A program made the translations under genes and the position numbers. A DNA stretch of 64,000 nucleotides from Mycolicibacter senuensis (GTDB lineage: Bacteria; Actinomycetota; Actinomycetes; Mycobacteriales; Mycobacteriaceae): contig NZ_LQPS01000046.1 in NCBI RefSeq assembly GCF_002101885.1, positions 1-64,000 on the forward strand, read 5' to 3'. Shown here one piece after another: positions 24,551 through 32,899 of this stretch (position 1 is its first letter; each line of letters begins with the position of its first letter). The notes under the pieces were generated by a model that saw only the letters and a program-made list of their open reading frames with translations, had not been told where the DNA came from and ran no database searches.

Positions 24551-25291
24551 GTGTCCTTGCTGACCGGTCAAACAGCGGTCGTCACCGGCGGGGCCCAGGG
24601 TCTGGGCTACGCGATCGCGGAGCGATTCATCGCCGAGGGCGCCCGGGTGGTGCTCGGCGACGTGAACCTGACGGCCACCGAGGAGGCCGCTGCGCAGTTG
24701 GGCGGATCCGAGGTGGCGCGAGCGGTGCGCTGCGATGTCACCAACTCCGCCGAGGTCGACGCGTTGGTCGCCGCCGCGGTGGAGATGTTCGGTGGGCTGG
24801 ACATCATGGTGAACAACGCCGGTATCACGCGCGACGCCACCATGCGCAAGATGACCGAGGAGCAGTTCGATCAGGTGATCTCGGTGCACCTCAAGGGCAC
24901 CTGGAATGGACTGCGGGCGGCCGCTGCGATCATGCGCGAACAGCAGCGCGGTGCCATCGTCAACATGTCATCGATCTCGGGCAAGGTCGGCATGGTGGGC
25001 CAGACGAATTACTCGGCGGCCAAGGCCGGCATCGTCGGCATGACCAAGGCGGCGAGCAAGGAGCTGGCATACCTGGGGGTGCGGGTGAACGCGATCCAGC
25101 CAGGGCTGATCCGATCGGCGATGACCGAGGCGATGCCGCAGCGCATCTGGGATTCCAAGGTGGCCGAGGTGCCACTGGGGCGGGCCGGGGAGCCCGATGA
25201 GGTGGCCAACGTCGCGTTGTTCCTGGCCTCCGGCATGTCCTCCTACATGACCGGCACGGTGCTCGATGTGACCGGCGGCAGGCACCTATGA
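24551..25291 (+). CDS. SDR-family oxidoreductase (FabG-like)
   Basis: 246 aa. AVVTGGAQGLGYAIAERF (Rossmann), NNAGITRDATMRKM, a Ser in NMSSISGK, catalytic NYSAAKAG and the C-terminal TGTVLDVTGG follow the FabG/3-hydroxyacyl-CoA dehydrogenase pattern. The start is set at the GTG at 24551. An ATG at 24506 is in frame but lies inside the inverted repeat at 24499-24517, which makes it unlikely. First gene of the unit with a thiolase, FadE and GntR, so it may act as the beta-oxidation dehydrogenase. Confidence 0.9.
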   Translation: MSLLTGQTAVVTGGAQGLGYAIAERFIAEGARVVLGDVNLTATEEAAAQLGGSEVARAVRCDVTNSAEVDALVAAAVEMFGGLDIMVNNAGITRDATMRKMTEEQFDQVISVHLKGTWNGLRAAAAIMREQQRGAIVNMSSISGKVGMVGQTNYSAAKAGIVGMTKAASKELAYLGVRVNAIQPGLIRSAMTEAMPQRIWDSKVAEVPLGRAGEPDEVANVALFLASGMSSYMTGTVLDVTGGRHL

Positions 25292-25298
25292 GCGGCGT

Positions 25299-25355
25299 CG
25301 AGATTGCGCTCACGCAGGTGTTCACTCGAACTTTTGCTGCGTATATGCAATCTCG
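25299..25355. promoter_or_regulatory. Spaced inverted repeat CGAGATTGC/GCAATCTCG
   Basis: Two perfect 9-bp arms (25299-25307 and 25347-25355) are separated by 39 nt in the 79-nt gap before the thiolase gene. The right arm adjoins a TGCGTATATGCA near-palindrome. They could be paired operator half-sites or an mRNA stem. No regulator can be assigned. Confidence 0.4.
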
Positions 25356-25370
25356 CGACATGGGGCGAAC

Positions 25371-26585
25371 ATGCGCGACGCGGTGATCTGCGAACCGGTC
25401 CGGACCCCGATCGGCCGCTACGGCGGGATGCTCAAGTCGCTGACCGCCGTCGACCTCGGCGTCGCCGCGCTCAGCGGCCTGCTGGACCGCACCGGGCTGC
25501 CCGCCGACACGATCGACGACGTGGTGCTCGGCCACTGCTATCCCAACAGTGAGGCACCGGCCATCGGACGGGTGGTCGCGCTGGATTCCGGTCTGCCGGT
25601 GACGGTTCCGGGCATGCAGGTCGACCGCCGCTGCGGCTCTGGGCTGCAGGCGGTGCTGCAGGCCTGCCTGCAGGTCGGCAGCGGCGACTGCGACGTGGTG
25701 ATCGCCGGCGGCGCGGAGAGCATGAGCAATGTGGCGTTCTACTCCACCGACATGCGCTGGGGCGGGGCCCGCGGCGGGGTCCGGATACACGACGGCCTGG
25801 CGCGTGGCCGCACCACCGCCGGCGGCCGGGACTACCCGGTCCCCGGCGGCATGCTGGAGACCGCCGAGAACCTGCGCCGGGAGTACGGCATCTCCCGCGC
25901 CGAGCAGGACGAGCTGGCGGTGACCTCGCACCGGCGCGCGGTGGCGGCCCAGCAGTCCGGCGTGCTGGCCGAGGAGATCATCGGCGTCACCGTGCGCTCC
26001 CGCGGCGGCGAGGAGCTCATCGACACCGACGAGCACCCCCGGGCCGACACCTCGGTGGAGTCGCTGGCCAAGCTGAAGCCGGTGCTGGGCAAAAGCGATC
26101 CGGACGCCACCGTCACCGCCGGCAACTCCAGCGGCCAGAACGACGCGGCGTCGATGTGCGTGGTCACCACCCGCGAGAAAGCCGAGCAGCTGGGCCTGAC
26201 CCCGTTGGTGCGACTGGTGTCGTGGGGTGTCGCGGGAGTCCCGCCCAACGTCATGGGGATCGGGCCGGTGCCCGCCACCGACGTCGCCCTGGGCAAGGCC
26301 GGACTCCGGCTGGCCGACATCGACCTCATCGAGCTCAACGAGGCGTTCGCCGCGCAGGCACTCGCGGTGATGGCCGCATGGGAATTCGGCGCCGCCGACC
26401 GGGATCGGACCAACGTGCACGGTTCGGGGATCTCGCTGGGGCATCCGGTCGGCGCGACCGGTGGGCGGATGCTGGCCACACTGGCCCGCGAGCTCAACCG
26501 GCGCGGCGCCCGCTATGGACTGGAGACCATGTGTATCGGCGGCGGCCAGGGGCTCGCCGCCGTCTTCGAAAGGGTCGGGTCGTGA
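25371..26585 (+). CDS. Acetyl-CoA acetyltransferase (thiolase)
   Basis: 404 aa. The nucleophile Cys is in VDRRCGSGLQAV (about residue 87), the His in ELNEAFAAQAL, GHP in SLGHPVGATGG, and the second Cys in ETMCIGGGQG, all as in biosynthetic and degradative thiolases. It would cleave 3-ketoacyl-CoA with CoA. Its TGA overlaps the GTG of the following FadE (GTGA). The set SDR-thiolase-FadE resembles a beta-oxidation module. Confidence 0.95.
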   Translation: MRDAVICEPVRTPIGRYGGMLKSLTAVDLGVAALSGLLDRTGLPADTIDDVVLGHCYPNSEAPAIGRVVALDSGLPVTVPGMQVDRRCGSGLQAVLQACLQVGSGDCDVVIAGGAESMSNVAFYSTDMRWGGARGGVRIHDGLARGRTTAGGRDYPVPGGMLETAENLRREYGISRAEQDELAVTSHRRAVAAQQSGVLAEEIIGVTVRSRGGEELIDTDEHPRADTSVESLAKLKPVLGKSDPDATVTAGNSSGQNDAASMCVVTTREKAEQLGLTPLVRLVSWGVAGVPPNVMGIGPVPATDVALGKAGLRLADIDLIELNEAFAAQALAVMAAWEFGAADRDRTNVHGSGISLGHPVGATGGRMLATLARELNRRGARYGLETMCIGGGQGLAAVFERVGS

Positions 26586-27775
26586 CCAAACTTGCACAAA
26601 CCCTGGGGCTCACCGAGTTCCAGACCGAGATCCTCGACACCGTCCGCCGATTCGTGGACAAAGAAGTCATTCCGGCGGCCGGCGAGCTGGAGCGCACCGA
26701 CACCTATCCGCAGGCCATCGTGGACTCGATGCGGGAGATGGGCCTGTTCGGCCTGATGATCCCCGAGGAATACGGCGGGCTGGGGGAATCCCTGCTCACC
26801 TACGCGCTGTGCGTCGAGGAGTTGGCCCGCGGCTGGATGAGCGTCTCCGGTGTGCTGAACACCCATTTCATCGTCGCCTACATGTTGCGCCAACACGGCA
26901 CCGACGAGCAGAAGCAGCGTTTCCTGCCGCGGATGGCCACCGGCGAGACCCGCGGCGCGTTCTCCATGTCCGAGCCCGAACTGGGGTCCGACGTCGCCGC
27001 GATCCGCACCCGTGCCACCCGGCAGCCGGATGGCGGATACCTCATCGACGGACAGAAGATGTGGCTGACCAACGGCGGTAGTTCCACGTTGATCGCCGTA
27101 CTGGTACGCACCGACGAGGGCGCCGACAAACCCCACCGCAACTTGACCGCCTTTTTGGTGGAGAAGCCGGTCGGCTTCGGCGAAGTCCTTCCCGGACTGA
27201 CCATTCCGGGCAAGATCGACAAGCTCGGCTACAAGGGCATCGACACCACCGAGCTGATCTTCGACGGGTACGCCGCCGCCGACGACGACGTGCTGGGCGG
27301 TGCGCCCGGCCAGGGTTTCTTCCAGATGATGGACGGTATCGAGGTGGGCCGGGTCAACGTGTCGGCGCGGGCCTGCGGGGTCGGTATCCGGGCGTTCGAG
27401 CTCGCGGTGCGCTACGCCCAGCAGCGCGAGACCTTCGGGAAACCCATCGCCGAGCACCAGGCGATCGCCTTCGAGCTCGCCGAGATGGCGACCAAAGTCG
27501 AAGCGGCGCACCTGATGATGGTCAACGCCGCCCGGCTCAAGGACTCCGGCGAACGCAACGACGTGTCCGCTGGGATGGCCAAATACCTTGCCAGCGAGTT
27601 CTGCTCGGAGGTCACCCAGCAGAGCTTCCGGATCCACGGCGGCTACGGCTACTCCAAGGAGTACGAGATCGAACGGCTGATGCGCGACGCGCCGTTCCTG
27701 CTGATCGGCGAGGGCACCAGCGAGATCCAGAAACAGATCATCAGCAAGCGACTGCTCGCCGACTACCGAGTCTGA
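26582..27775 (+). CDS. Acyl-CoA dehydrogenase (FadE-type)
   Basis: 397 aa. FAD/substrate motifs are FSMSEPELGSDVAA and QKMWLTNGGSSTL; the C-terminal IHGGYGYSKEYEIERLMRDA and GEGTSEIQKQII contain the catalytic Glu of the EGTSE type. An EFQTEILDTVRRFVDKEVIP start is typical of the N-terminal helical domain. GTG start overlapping the thiolase stop. The GntR gene begins 3 nt after its stop. Confidence 0.95.
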   Translation: MTKLAQTLGLTEFQTEILDTVRRFVDKEVIPAAGELERTDTYPQAIVDSMREMGLFGLMIPEEYGGLGESLLTYALCVEELARGWMSVSGVLNTHFIVAYMLRQHGTDEQKQRFLPRMATGETRGAFSMSEPELGSDVAAIRTRATRQPDGGYLIDGQKMWLTNGGSSTLIAVLVRTDEGADKPHRNLTAFLVEKPVGFGEVLPGLTIPGKIDKLGYKGIDTTELIFDGYAAADDDVLGGAPGQGFFQMMDGIEVGRVNVSARACGVGIRAFELAVRYAQQRETFGKPIAEHQAIAFELAEMATKVEAAHLMMVNAARLKDSGERNDVSAGMAKYLASEFCSEVTQQSFRIHGGYGYSKEYEIERLMRDAPFLLIGEGTSEIQKQIISKRLLADYRV

Positions 27776-27778
27776 GAA

Positions 27779-28486
27779 GTGGGCGCCCCCGACTTCCCGG
27801 TGCGGTCCCAGCTCTCCGAGGACGTGGCCCGCTTCGTTCGCAAGCGAATCTTCAGCGGGGACTACATCGCCGGGCAGTATGTGCGGCTGGACCAGCTGGC
27901 GGCCGAGCTGGGCGTCAGCGTGACACCGGTGCGCGAGGCGCTGTTCGGGCTGCGTGCCGAGGGGCTGCTCGACCAGCAGCCCCACCGCGGATTCGTCGTG
28001 CTGCCCGTGACGCGGCGCGACATCACCGACGTCTCCGACGTTCAGGCGCACATCGGCGGCGAGCTCGCCGCGCGGGCGGCGGCCAACATCACCGATGAGC
28101 AGCTACGCGAACTCGATGAGATCCAGCACCAACTCGAAGACGCCTACAGCGCCGATGACGAAGAACGGGCGGTGCGGCTCAACCATGAGTTCCACCGCGC
28201 CATCAACGTCGCCGCCGACTCGCCCAAGCTCGCCCAGCTGATGTACCAGATCACCCGGTACGCACCGGAATCGGTGTTTCCCACCGTTTCGGGCTGGCCG
28301 GCCAAATCGATCAGGCACCACCGCGCCGTGCTGGCGGCGCTGGCCAAGCGCGACGAAGGACTGGCCCGCACGGCGATGGCCGAGCATCTGGCCGCCGGTG
28401 CGACCCCACTGATCGATCACCTCGTCGAGCACGGTGTGGTGGAGCCGGCGAACGGTTCGGGTCGGCGTCGCCGGCCATCGCACTGA
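27779..28486 (+). CDS. GntR-family regulator with FCD ligand domain
   Basis: 235 aa. The winged HTH covers about 10-75, with GQYVRLDQLAAELGVSVTPV and the PVREALFGLRAEGLL recognition region. The FCD all-helical domain follows, with HEFHRAINVAADS and HHRAVLAAL carrying candidate metal-binding Asp/His residues. FCD regulators sense small carboxylates, often acyl-CoA pathway metabolites. It starts with GTG 3 nt after the FadE, so it is probably autoregulated with the SDR/thiolase/FadE unit through the repeat at 24499. Confidence 0.92.
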   Translation: MGAPDFPVRSQLSEDVARFVRKRIFSGDYIAGQYVRLDQLAAELGVSVTPVREALFGLRAEGLLDQQPHRGFVVLPVTRRDITDVSDVQAHIGGELAARAAANITDEQLRELDEIQHQLEDAYSADDEERAVRLNHEFHRAINVAADSPKLAQLMYQITRYAPESVFPTVSGWPAKSIRHHRAVLAALAKRDEGLARTAMAEHLAAGATPLIDHLVEHGVVEPANGSGRRRRPSH

Positions 28487-28495
28487 GGGTCGCCG

Positions 28496-29791
28496 TCAGC
28501 TGGTGAACATGCCGCCGAACGGTCCGATGAAGCCGAGGATCGGGTCGATCACGGCCTGTTGAATGCCGGTGTCGTCCAGCAGGTCCTGGATGGCCAGACC
28601 GATCGGTGCCTCGAGGGCGAAGAACGCGGTGAAGGGGTTGAAGTCGGTGTTGAGTTGCGCGACGGCGTCGTGATACGCCTCGCCGATGTTCGCTTCTGAC
28701 CACGACTGCGCCTGGGCCAGCCAGGCTTCCAGCTCGCTGTATCCGGGCAGTTCTGCGCCGAACAGCGTCGCGGCATTGTCCGCGCCCTGCACGACGGCCT
28801 TGGCGAACTCGATGCTGAAGGTCAGCGGATCCAGCGTCGGGATCAGCTGAATCGGCGTCGGCTCGTCGAATGGGACCGACCGGTCGTAGCCGGCCTCGAT
28901 GATGACCTGCAGCGCCGGCTGTATGACGTCGAGCACCGGTTGGGGCACCCCCAGGCTCATCAGCGGGCCCAGCAGCGGCAGGGTGGTCGACGGGATGAGA
29001 TAGAACGTGGTGTCGCCGTAGACCTGCTTGACGATCTCGGTCGAACCGAGCACGTACTCATCGGCGTACGGGCCGGCCAGCGGGTCCGACGGCGGCCAGA
29101 GCCACGGATTGCCCGGAAGCGGCCCGTCACCGTAGGCGGCGTGGGAGTAGATGATGCCGAAGAACGAGTTGGCGACGGCCAGCAGGTTGACCGGGTACTG
29201 CGGGAAGTCGGAGAAGAAGTCGTACTGGTTGGAGATGTCGATGGTGGGGATGCCCAGATCGGTCGGGCCGGCGCCGGGAAATGCGCCGCCCAGCCCGGGG
29301 ATGACCAAACCCTCGAACCGCGCCACCTCGCCGCCGTTGGGGCGGCTGGCAGAGCCGAGCAGCAGAAAGGTGACATCAGGCTGATCTGATGCCGGCAGCT
29401 CGGCGAGCTGGGCCTTCGGCATGACCGCGATCATCGCGCTCTGCGAGTAACCCTGAACGACGAACGGCTGGCCGGGGTGGGCTGCCAGCTGGGCGGCGAT
29501 CGCGTCCTGCAGGTTCGCCAGGCCGGTGGGAACCGAAGTGCTGGCGAAGGATTCCGGCGTGGGAACCAGCACCGAGGTGTAGTCGCCACCGGTGGCGGGG
29601 TTGATGTAGTCGGTGACGATCGCGTCGCGCCAGGCCTGGCCGGGCGTCGGCATGCCGGTGCCGCCCATCATCAGCGCGTTGAGCGTGCCGTCGGAGCCGT
29701 CGGCCTGTGCCACCGGAGCTGCCAGCCAGGCCAGCGTCATCGCTACCGCGGCCAACTGCGCTGACCGGACAGCGTGCCCATTGCGCGCCAC
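28496..29791 (-). CDS. Secreted PE-PPE-domain serine hydrolase (no PE or PPE domain)
   Basis: 431 aa. The GTG at 29791 follows AGGGGGTGG and opens a signal peptide: basic start, hydrophobic SAQLAAVAMTLAWLAA, then an APVAQADG cleavage region. The PE-PPE (cutinase-like alpha/beta-hydrolase) domain follows: TGMPTPGQAW, the nucleophile elbow VQGYSQSA with Ser, and the later DISNQYDFFSDFPQYP and IYSHAAYGDGPLPGNPWLW blocks that supply Asp and His. These proteins are characteristic of mycobacteria and hydrolyse esters outside the cytoplasm or in the envelope. A TTG at 29815 is an alternative start. It may release fatty or sterol acids from extracellular esters. Confidence 0.9.
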   Translation of the reverse strand: MARNGHAVRSAQLAAVAMTLAWLAAPVAQADGSDGTLNALMMGGTGMPTPGQAWRDAIVTDYINPATGGDYTSVLVPTPESFASTSVPTGLANLQDAIAAQLAAHPGQPFVVQGYSQSAMIAVMPKAQLAELPASDQPDVTFLLLGSASRPNGGEVARFEGLVIPGLGGAFPGAGPTDLGIPTIDISNQYDFFSDFPQYPVNLLAVANSFFGIIYSHAAYGDGPLPGNPWLWPPSDPLAGPYADEYVLGSTEIVKQVYGDTTFYLIPSTTLPLLGPLMSLGVPQPVLDVIQPALQVIIEAGYDRSVPFDEPTPIQLIPTLDPLTFSIEFAKAVVQGADNAATLFGAELPGYSELEAWLAQAQSWSEANIGEAYHDAVAQLNTDFNPFTAFFALEAPIGLAIQDLLDDTGIQQAVIDPILGFIGPFGGMFTS

Positions 29792-29853
29792 GGCCCACCC
29801 CCTGAACGTGTACAACGCCCAACGATAAGCTCAGGTCGATATAAGCGTTCTGC

Positions 29854-31398
29854 TTAAGGCTGATTTCTATCGATCGTCGCGGTCAGCAGCTCGCGCAGTC
29901 GTCGCTTGTCGACCTTGCCGGTCGCTCCGCGCGGAACGGCATCGGGACTGGAAACCAGCAGCCACACCGTCGGCACCTTGAACGGGCTCAACCGCTCGCG
30001 GGCATACTCGCGCAGCCGTTCGACCGTCAGCGCATCGCCGGCCACCGCCGCACCGACCCGATCCCGGCCGTCATAGAACACATTCGTGACGAAAGCAGCC
30101 TCGACGCCGTCGATGGTCCGCAGCGCCTTCTCGACTTCGCTGGGATACACCGTGGCGCCGCTGACCTTGAACATGTCGTCGGACCGGCCGTGGTAGAACA
30201 GGAACCCGTCATCATCGAGGCGCCCCAGATCACCGGTGGGGTAGAAGCCGTCTTCGGTGAAGGTCTGCTCGCGGCTGCGGCGGCAGATGCCGCGCAACAC
30301 GTGCCGCCCGCGCAGCTGGATCATGCCGGCCGTCCCCGCCGGTACCGGGACACCGGTGTCGGGCTCGACGATCCGAACCTCCATGCCCTCGAACGGTTTA
30401 CCGCAGCTGCCCCAGGCGGACCGGGGCATGTCGGTGTCGGCGGGATAGCCGCAATACGGTCCGAACGATTCGGTCATTCCGAACAGATTGGCGCGGGCGC
30501 CCGGCTGGGAGCGCAGCTGCGGCGGCAGCAGTGCGTCCAGGCTGCCGGGCTGCAGCGTCGACAGGTCGGCGTCGCCGCGATGGCGCGCCAGTGTCTCGGC
30601 TTGGTCGGGCCAGCCGCGAAATAGCGTGACTCGTTCGGATTCCAGCAGTTTCAGGGTCGTCTCCGGTGTCGGGATCTGCTCGGTGACCAACGTCGCGCCC
30701 GCCAGCAGCGCCGACAACACGCCGCCGCCGAAGCCGCCGACCCAGAAGAACGGCATCGGCAGGTACAGCCGGGTGTCGGCGTGGATGCAGCGGGCGGCCA
30801 GACCGGCCCGGACGGCGCCCAGTGCGCTGCCGTGCGAGTGCAGCACCCCTTTCGGCGGGCCGCTGCTGCCGGAGGTGAACATGATGACCAGTGGATCGCT
30901 CGGCGTGACGGCGGCGGCCAGCGCGTCGACGATCCCGGTGGGGCCGGAGCCGGCGGGACGCGATAACGACAATCGGGGGGCCGACCAAATCTGTTGCAGC
31001 GCGGGCAGTGCCGCCGGAGCGTTGAGCTCAGATCGAAGTCCGTCGAGGTAGCGACGGCCACGGAATTCGTCGACGCTCACCAGAAATTGCACCGCCGCGA
31101 CGCGAAGCTGCGCGACCAGCTCCGGCGGGGTCAACAGCGTGCTCAGCGGCACCAGCACCGCGCCGATGCGGGTCAGGGCGATCGCCGTACGCACCCACTC
31201 GACGCCGTTGGGCATGATCAGGCCCACCCGGGTTCCCTTGCCGACACCGGCCTGCACGAAGACCGCCGCCAGCTCGCGAGATGATGTGTCGAGTTCGGCG
31301 TAACTGACCCGGGTGCTCGGATCGATCACGGCGGGCTTGTCGGGCTGCGAGCCGGCACGGGAGCGGACCAGAACGTCGACGGTGGTGGAGTCAGGCAT
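29854..31398 (-). CDS. AMP-forming acyl-CoA synthetase (FadD-type)
   Basis: 514 aa. The ATP motif is MFTSGSSGPPKGVLHSHG; others are FFWVGGFGGG, NLFGMTESFGPYCG, GFYPTGDLGRLDDDG, VSGATVYPSEVE and the catalytic Lys in RGATGKVDKR. Its ATG lies inside the end of the upstream ligase gene (8-nt overlap), making it the third of three consecutive synthetases in one transcript. It is more similar to the 31391 ligase (shared GSSG-PPKG and FFWxGGF blocks) than to the others. Confidence 0.93.
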   Translation of the reverse strand: MPDSTTVDVLVRSRAGSQPDKPAVIDPSTRVSYAELDTSSRELAAVFVQAGVGKGTRVGLIMPNGVEWVRTAIALTRIGAVLVPLSTLLTPPELVAQLRVAAVQFLVSVDEFRGRRYLDGLRSELNAPAALPALQQIWSAPRLSLSRPAGSGPTGIVDALAAAVTPSDPLVIMFTSGSSGPPKGVLHSHGSALGAVRAGLAARCIHADTRLYLPMPFFWVGGFGGGVLSALLAGATLVTEQIPTPETTLKLLESERVTLFRGWPDQAETLARHRGDADLSTLQPGSLDALLPPQLRSQPGARANLFGMTESFGPYCGYPADTDMPRSAWGSCGKPFEGMEVRIVEPDTGVPVPAGTAGMIQLRGRHVLRGICRRSREQTFTEDGFYPTGDLGRLDDDGFLFYHGRSDDMFKVSGATVYPSEVEKALRTIDGVEAAFVTNVFYDGRDRVGAAVAGDALTVERLREYARERLSPFKVPTVWLLVSSPDAVPRGATGKVDKRRLRELLTATIDRNQP

Positions 31399-32899
31399 CG
31401 AAGACCTCCGCCAGCCGGCGCCGATCGACCTTGCCGCTGGTCAGCAGGGGGAGTTCGACGGCCGGGACCGTGGCAAAGCGGCGCGGGATCTTGTAGGCCG
31501 ACAGTTCCGGCTTGAGCAGCGCCGGCAGCGAGGCCAGGTCCAGATCTGCCTCCTGCGCCACCACGACGGCCGCCACCAGCTGTCCGCGATCGGGGTCGGG
31601 AAGGCCGATCACGTGGGCGACGGCTCCGCCGGTCACCTTCGCGATGGCGCCTTCCACCTCGGACGGTGACACGTTGACGCCGGCGGTCTTGATCAACGCG
31701 TCACGCCGGCCCCGGTAGTAGTAGAAGCCGTCGGCGTCGGTGCCGACCAGGTCCCCGGTGGCAAACCAGCCGTCGGCGTCGAAACATTCTTCGCGGCTGC
31801 GCTTGTGATAGCGCTGCATCAGGTGGCGTCCGCGCACCAGCAGTTCGCCGTCGCGAATTCGGCACTCGAATCCGGGTGCGGGCCGGCCGAAACTGCCGCG
31901 CCGATGCTCCGGCTGGTCGGTGTCGTCCTCGCTGAGCAGCACCGGGCCACCGGTCTCGGTCATACCCAACATCTGGTGTCGCAGTTGGGGATCGGCGGGA
32001 CGCGCGTCGGGGGCCATGAGCGGATACAGGTTGCCGCGGCGCAGGGTGGACAGGTCACGGCGGGGCAGGCTCGGGTGGCGCGCCAGCGCCGTTATTCCGC
32101 TGATGAAACCATTGGTCATCGTGGGTTTCTCGGCCTCGATGAGGTCCAGCGTGGCCCCCGGGTCGGTGGCGTTGGAGCACAGCAGTGTCGATCCGGCCAG
32201 CAGGCTGGCCAGCAGCGCGAAGGCGAATCCCCCGATCCAGAAGAACGGCGAGTTGCAGAACAGGATGTCGGCGGCGGTCAGTTGCCGGATGTCGTTCAGA
32301 TTGCGCTGGTGGCCCAACAGGCCGGCGTGGGTGTGGATCACGCCTTTGGGAGCCCCGGAGGATCCCGAGGTGTAGATGATGCACAGCGGATCGCTGCCGT
32401 CGACATCGGCCTCCAGGGCTTCGAGGATGTTCGGCGTCTCGCCATCAGCATCGGCATCGAAGACCACCCGGCGCAGCTGCGGGGCATGGATGCTGAATAC
32501 GGGCTCACCACAGTCGAGGTCGACCTCCAGCGCCTCGGTGAGCCGCTGCCGGTAGTCATAGGACCGGTAGGACTCGCCGGCCAGCAGAATCTGCACATCG
32601 CTGTGGGCCAGTTGGCGGCGCAGCTCCGGGGCGGTGGCGAAGGTGGGGAAGGGGACCCCTACCGCTCCGATACGAGCGGCGGCCAGCATGCCCACCAGGA
32701 AAGGCACGCCGTTGGGGTACAGCAGTCCGACGTGACTGCCGCTGCCGGCCCCGAGCACGAGCAGCCGGGCGGCCAGCTGGGCGGATCGCCGCTCGGCTTC
32801 GCCGTAGCTGATCCGGTCCGCGTCGCAGATCAGCAGCGGATGAGACCCGCGCGAACGAGCTTGTGCGCGCAGGATTTCCGGTAGGACATCAGTGGGCAT
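31391..32899 (-). CDS. AMP-forming acyl-CoA synthetase (FadD-type)
   Basis: 502 aa. IYTSGSSGAPKGVIHTH, NSPFFWIGGFAFA, QMLGMTETGGPV, GWFATGDLVGTDADG, KTAGVNVSPSEVEGA and the catalytic Lys in LTSGKVDRR are seen. It overlaps the upstream ligase by 11 nt and the downstream one by 8 nt. Three overlapping ligases suggest that several related acids, or successive carboxyls of one degradation series, are activated. Confidence 0.93.
   Translation of the reverse strand: MPTDVLPEILRAQARSRGSHPLLICDADRISYGEAERRSAQLAARLLVLGAGSGSHVGLLYPNGVPFLVGMLAAARIGAVGVPFPTFATAPELRRQLAHSDVQILLAGESYRSYDYRQRLTEALEVDLDCGEPVFSIHAPQLRRVVFDADADGETPNILEALEADVDGSDPLCIIYTSGSSGAPKGVIHTHAGLLGHQRNLNDIRQLTAADILFCNSPFFWIGGFAFALLASLLAGSTLLCSNATDPGATLDLIEAEKPTMTNGFISGITALARHPSLPRRDLSTLRRGNLYPLMAPDARPADPQLRHQMLGMTETGGPVLLSEDDTDQPEHRRGSFGRPAPGFECRIRDGELLVRGRHLMQRYHKRSREECFDADGWFATGDLVGTDADGFYYYRGRRDALIKTAGVNVSPSEVEGAIAKVTGGAVAHVIGLPDPDRGQLVAAVVVAQEADLDLASLPALLKPELSAYKIPRRFATVPAVELPLLTSGKVDRRRLAEVFDA

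Noticed and set aside
24960..26597. 545-codon open frame on the minus strand opposite the SDR and thiolase
   Set aside because: Low-complexity His/Gly/Arg-rich shadow of genuine plus-strand genes with full active-site motifs.
26513..28051. 512-codon open frame on the minus strand opposite the FadE and GntR genes
   Set aside because: Antisense to two well-defined genes and no family features.
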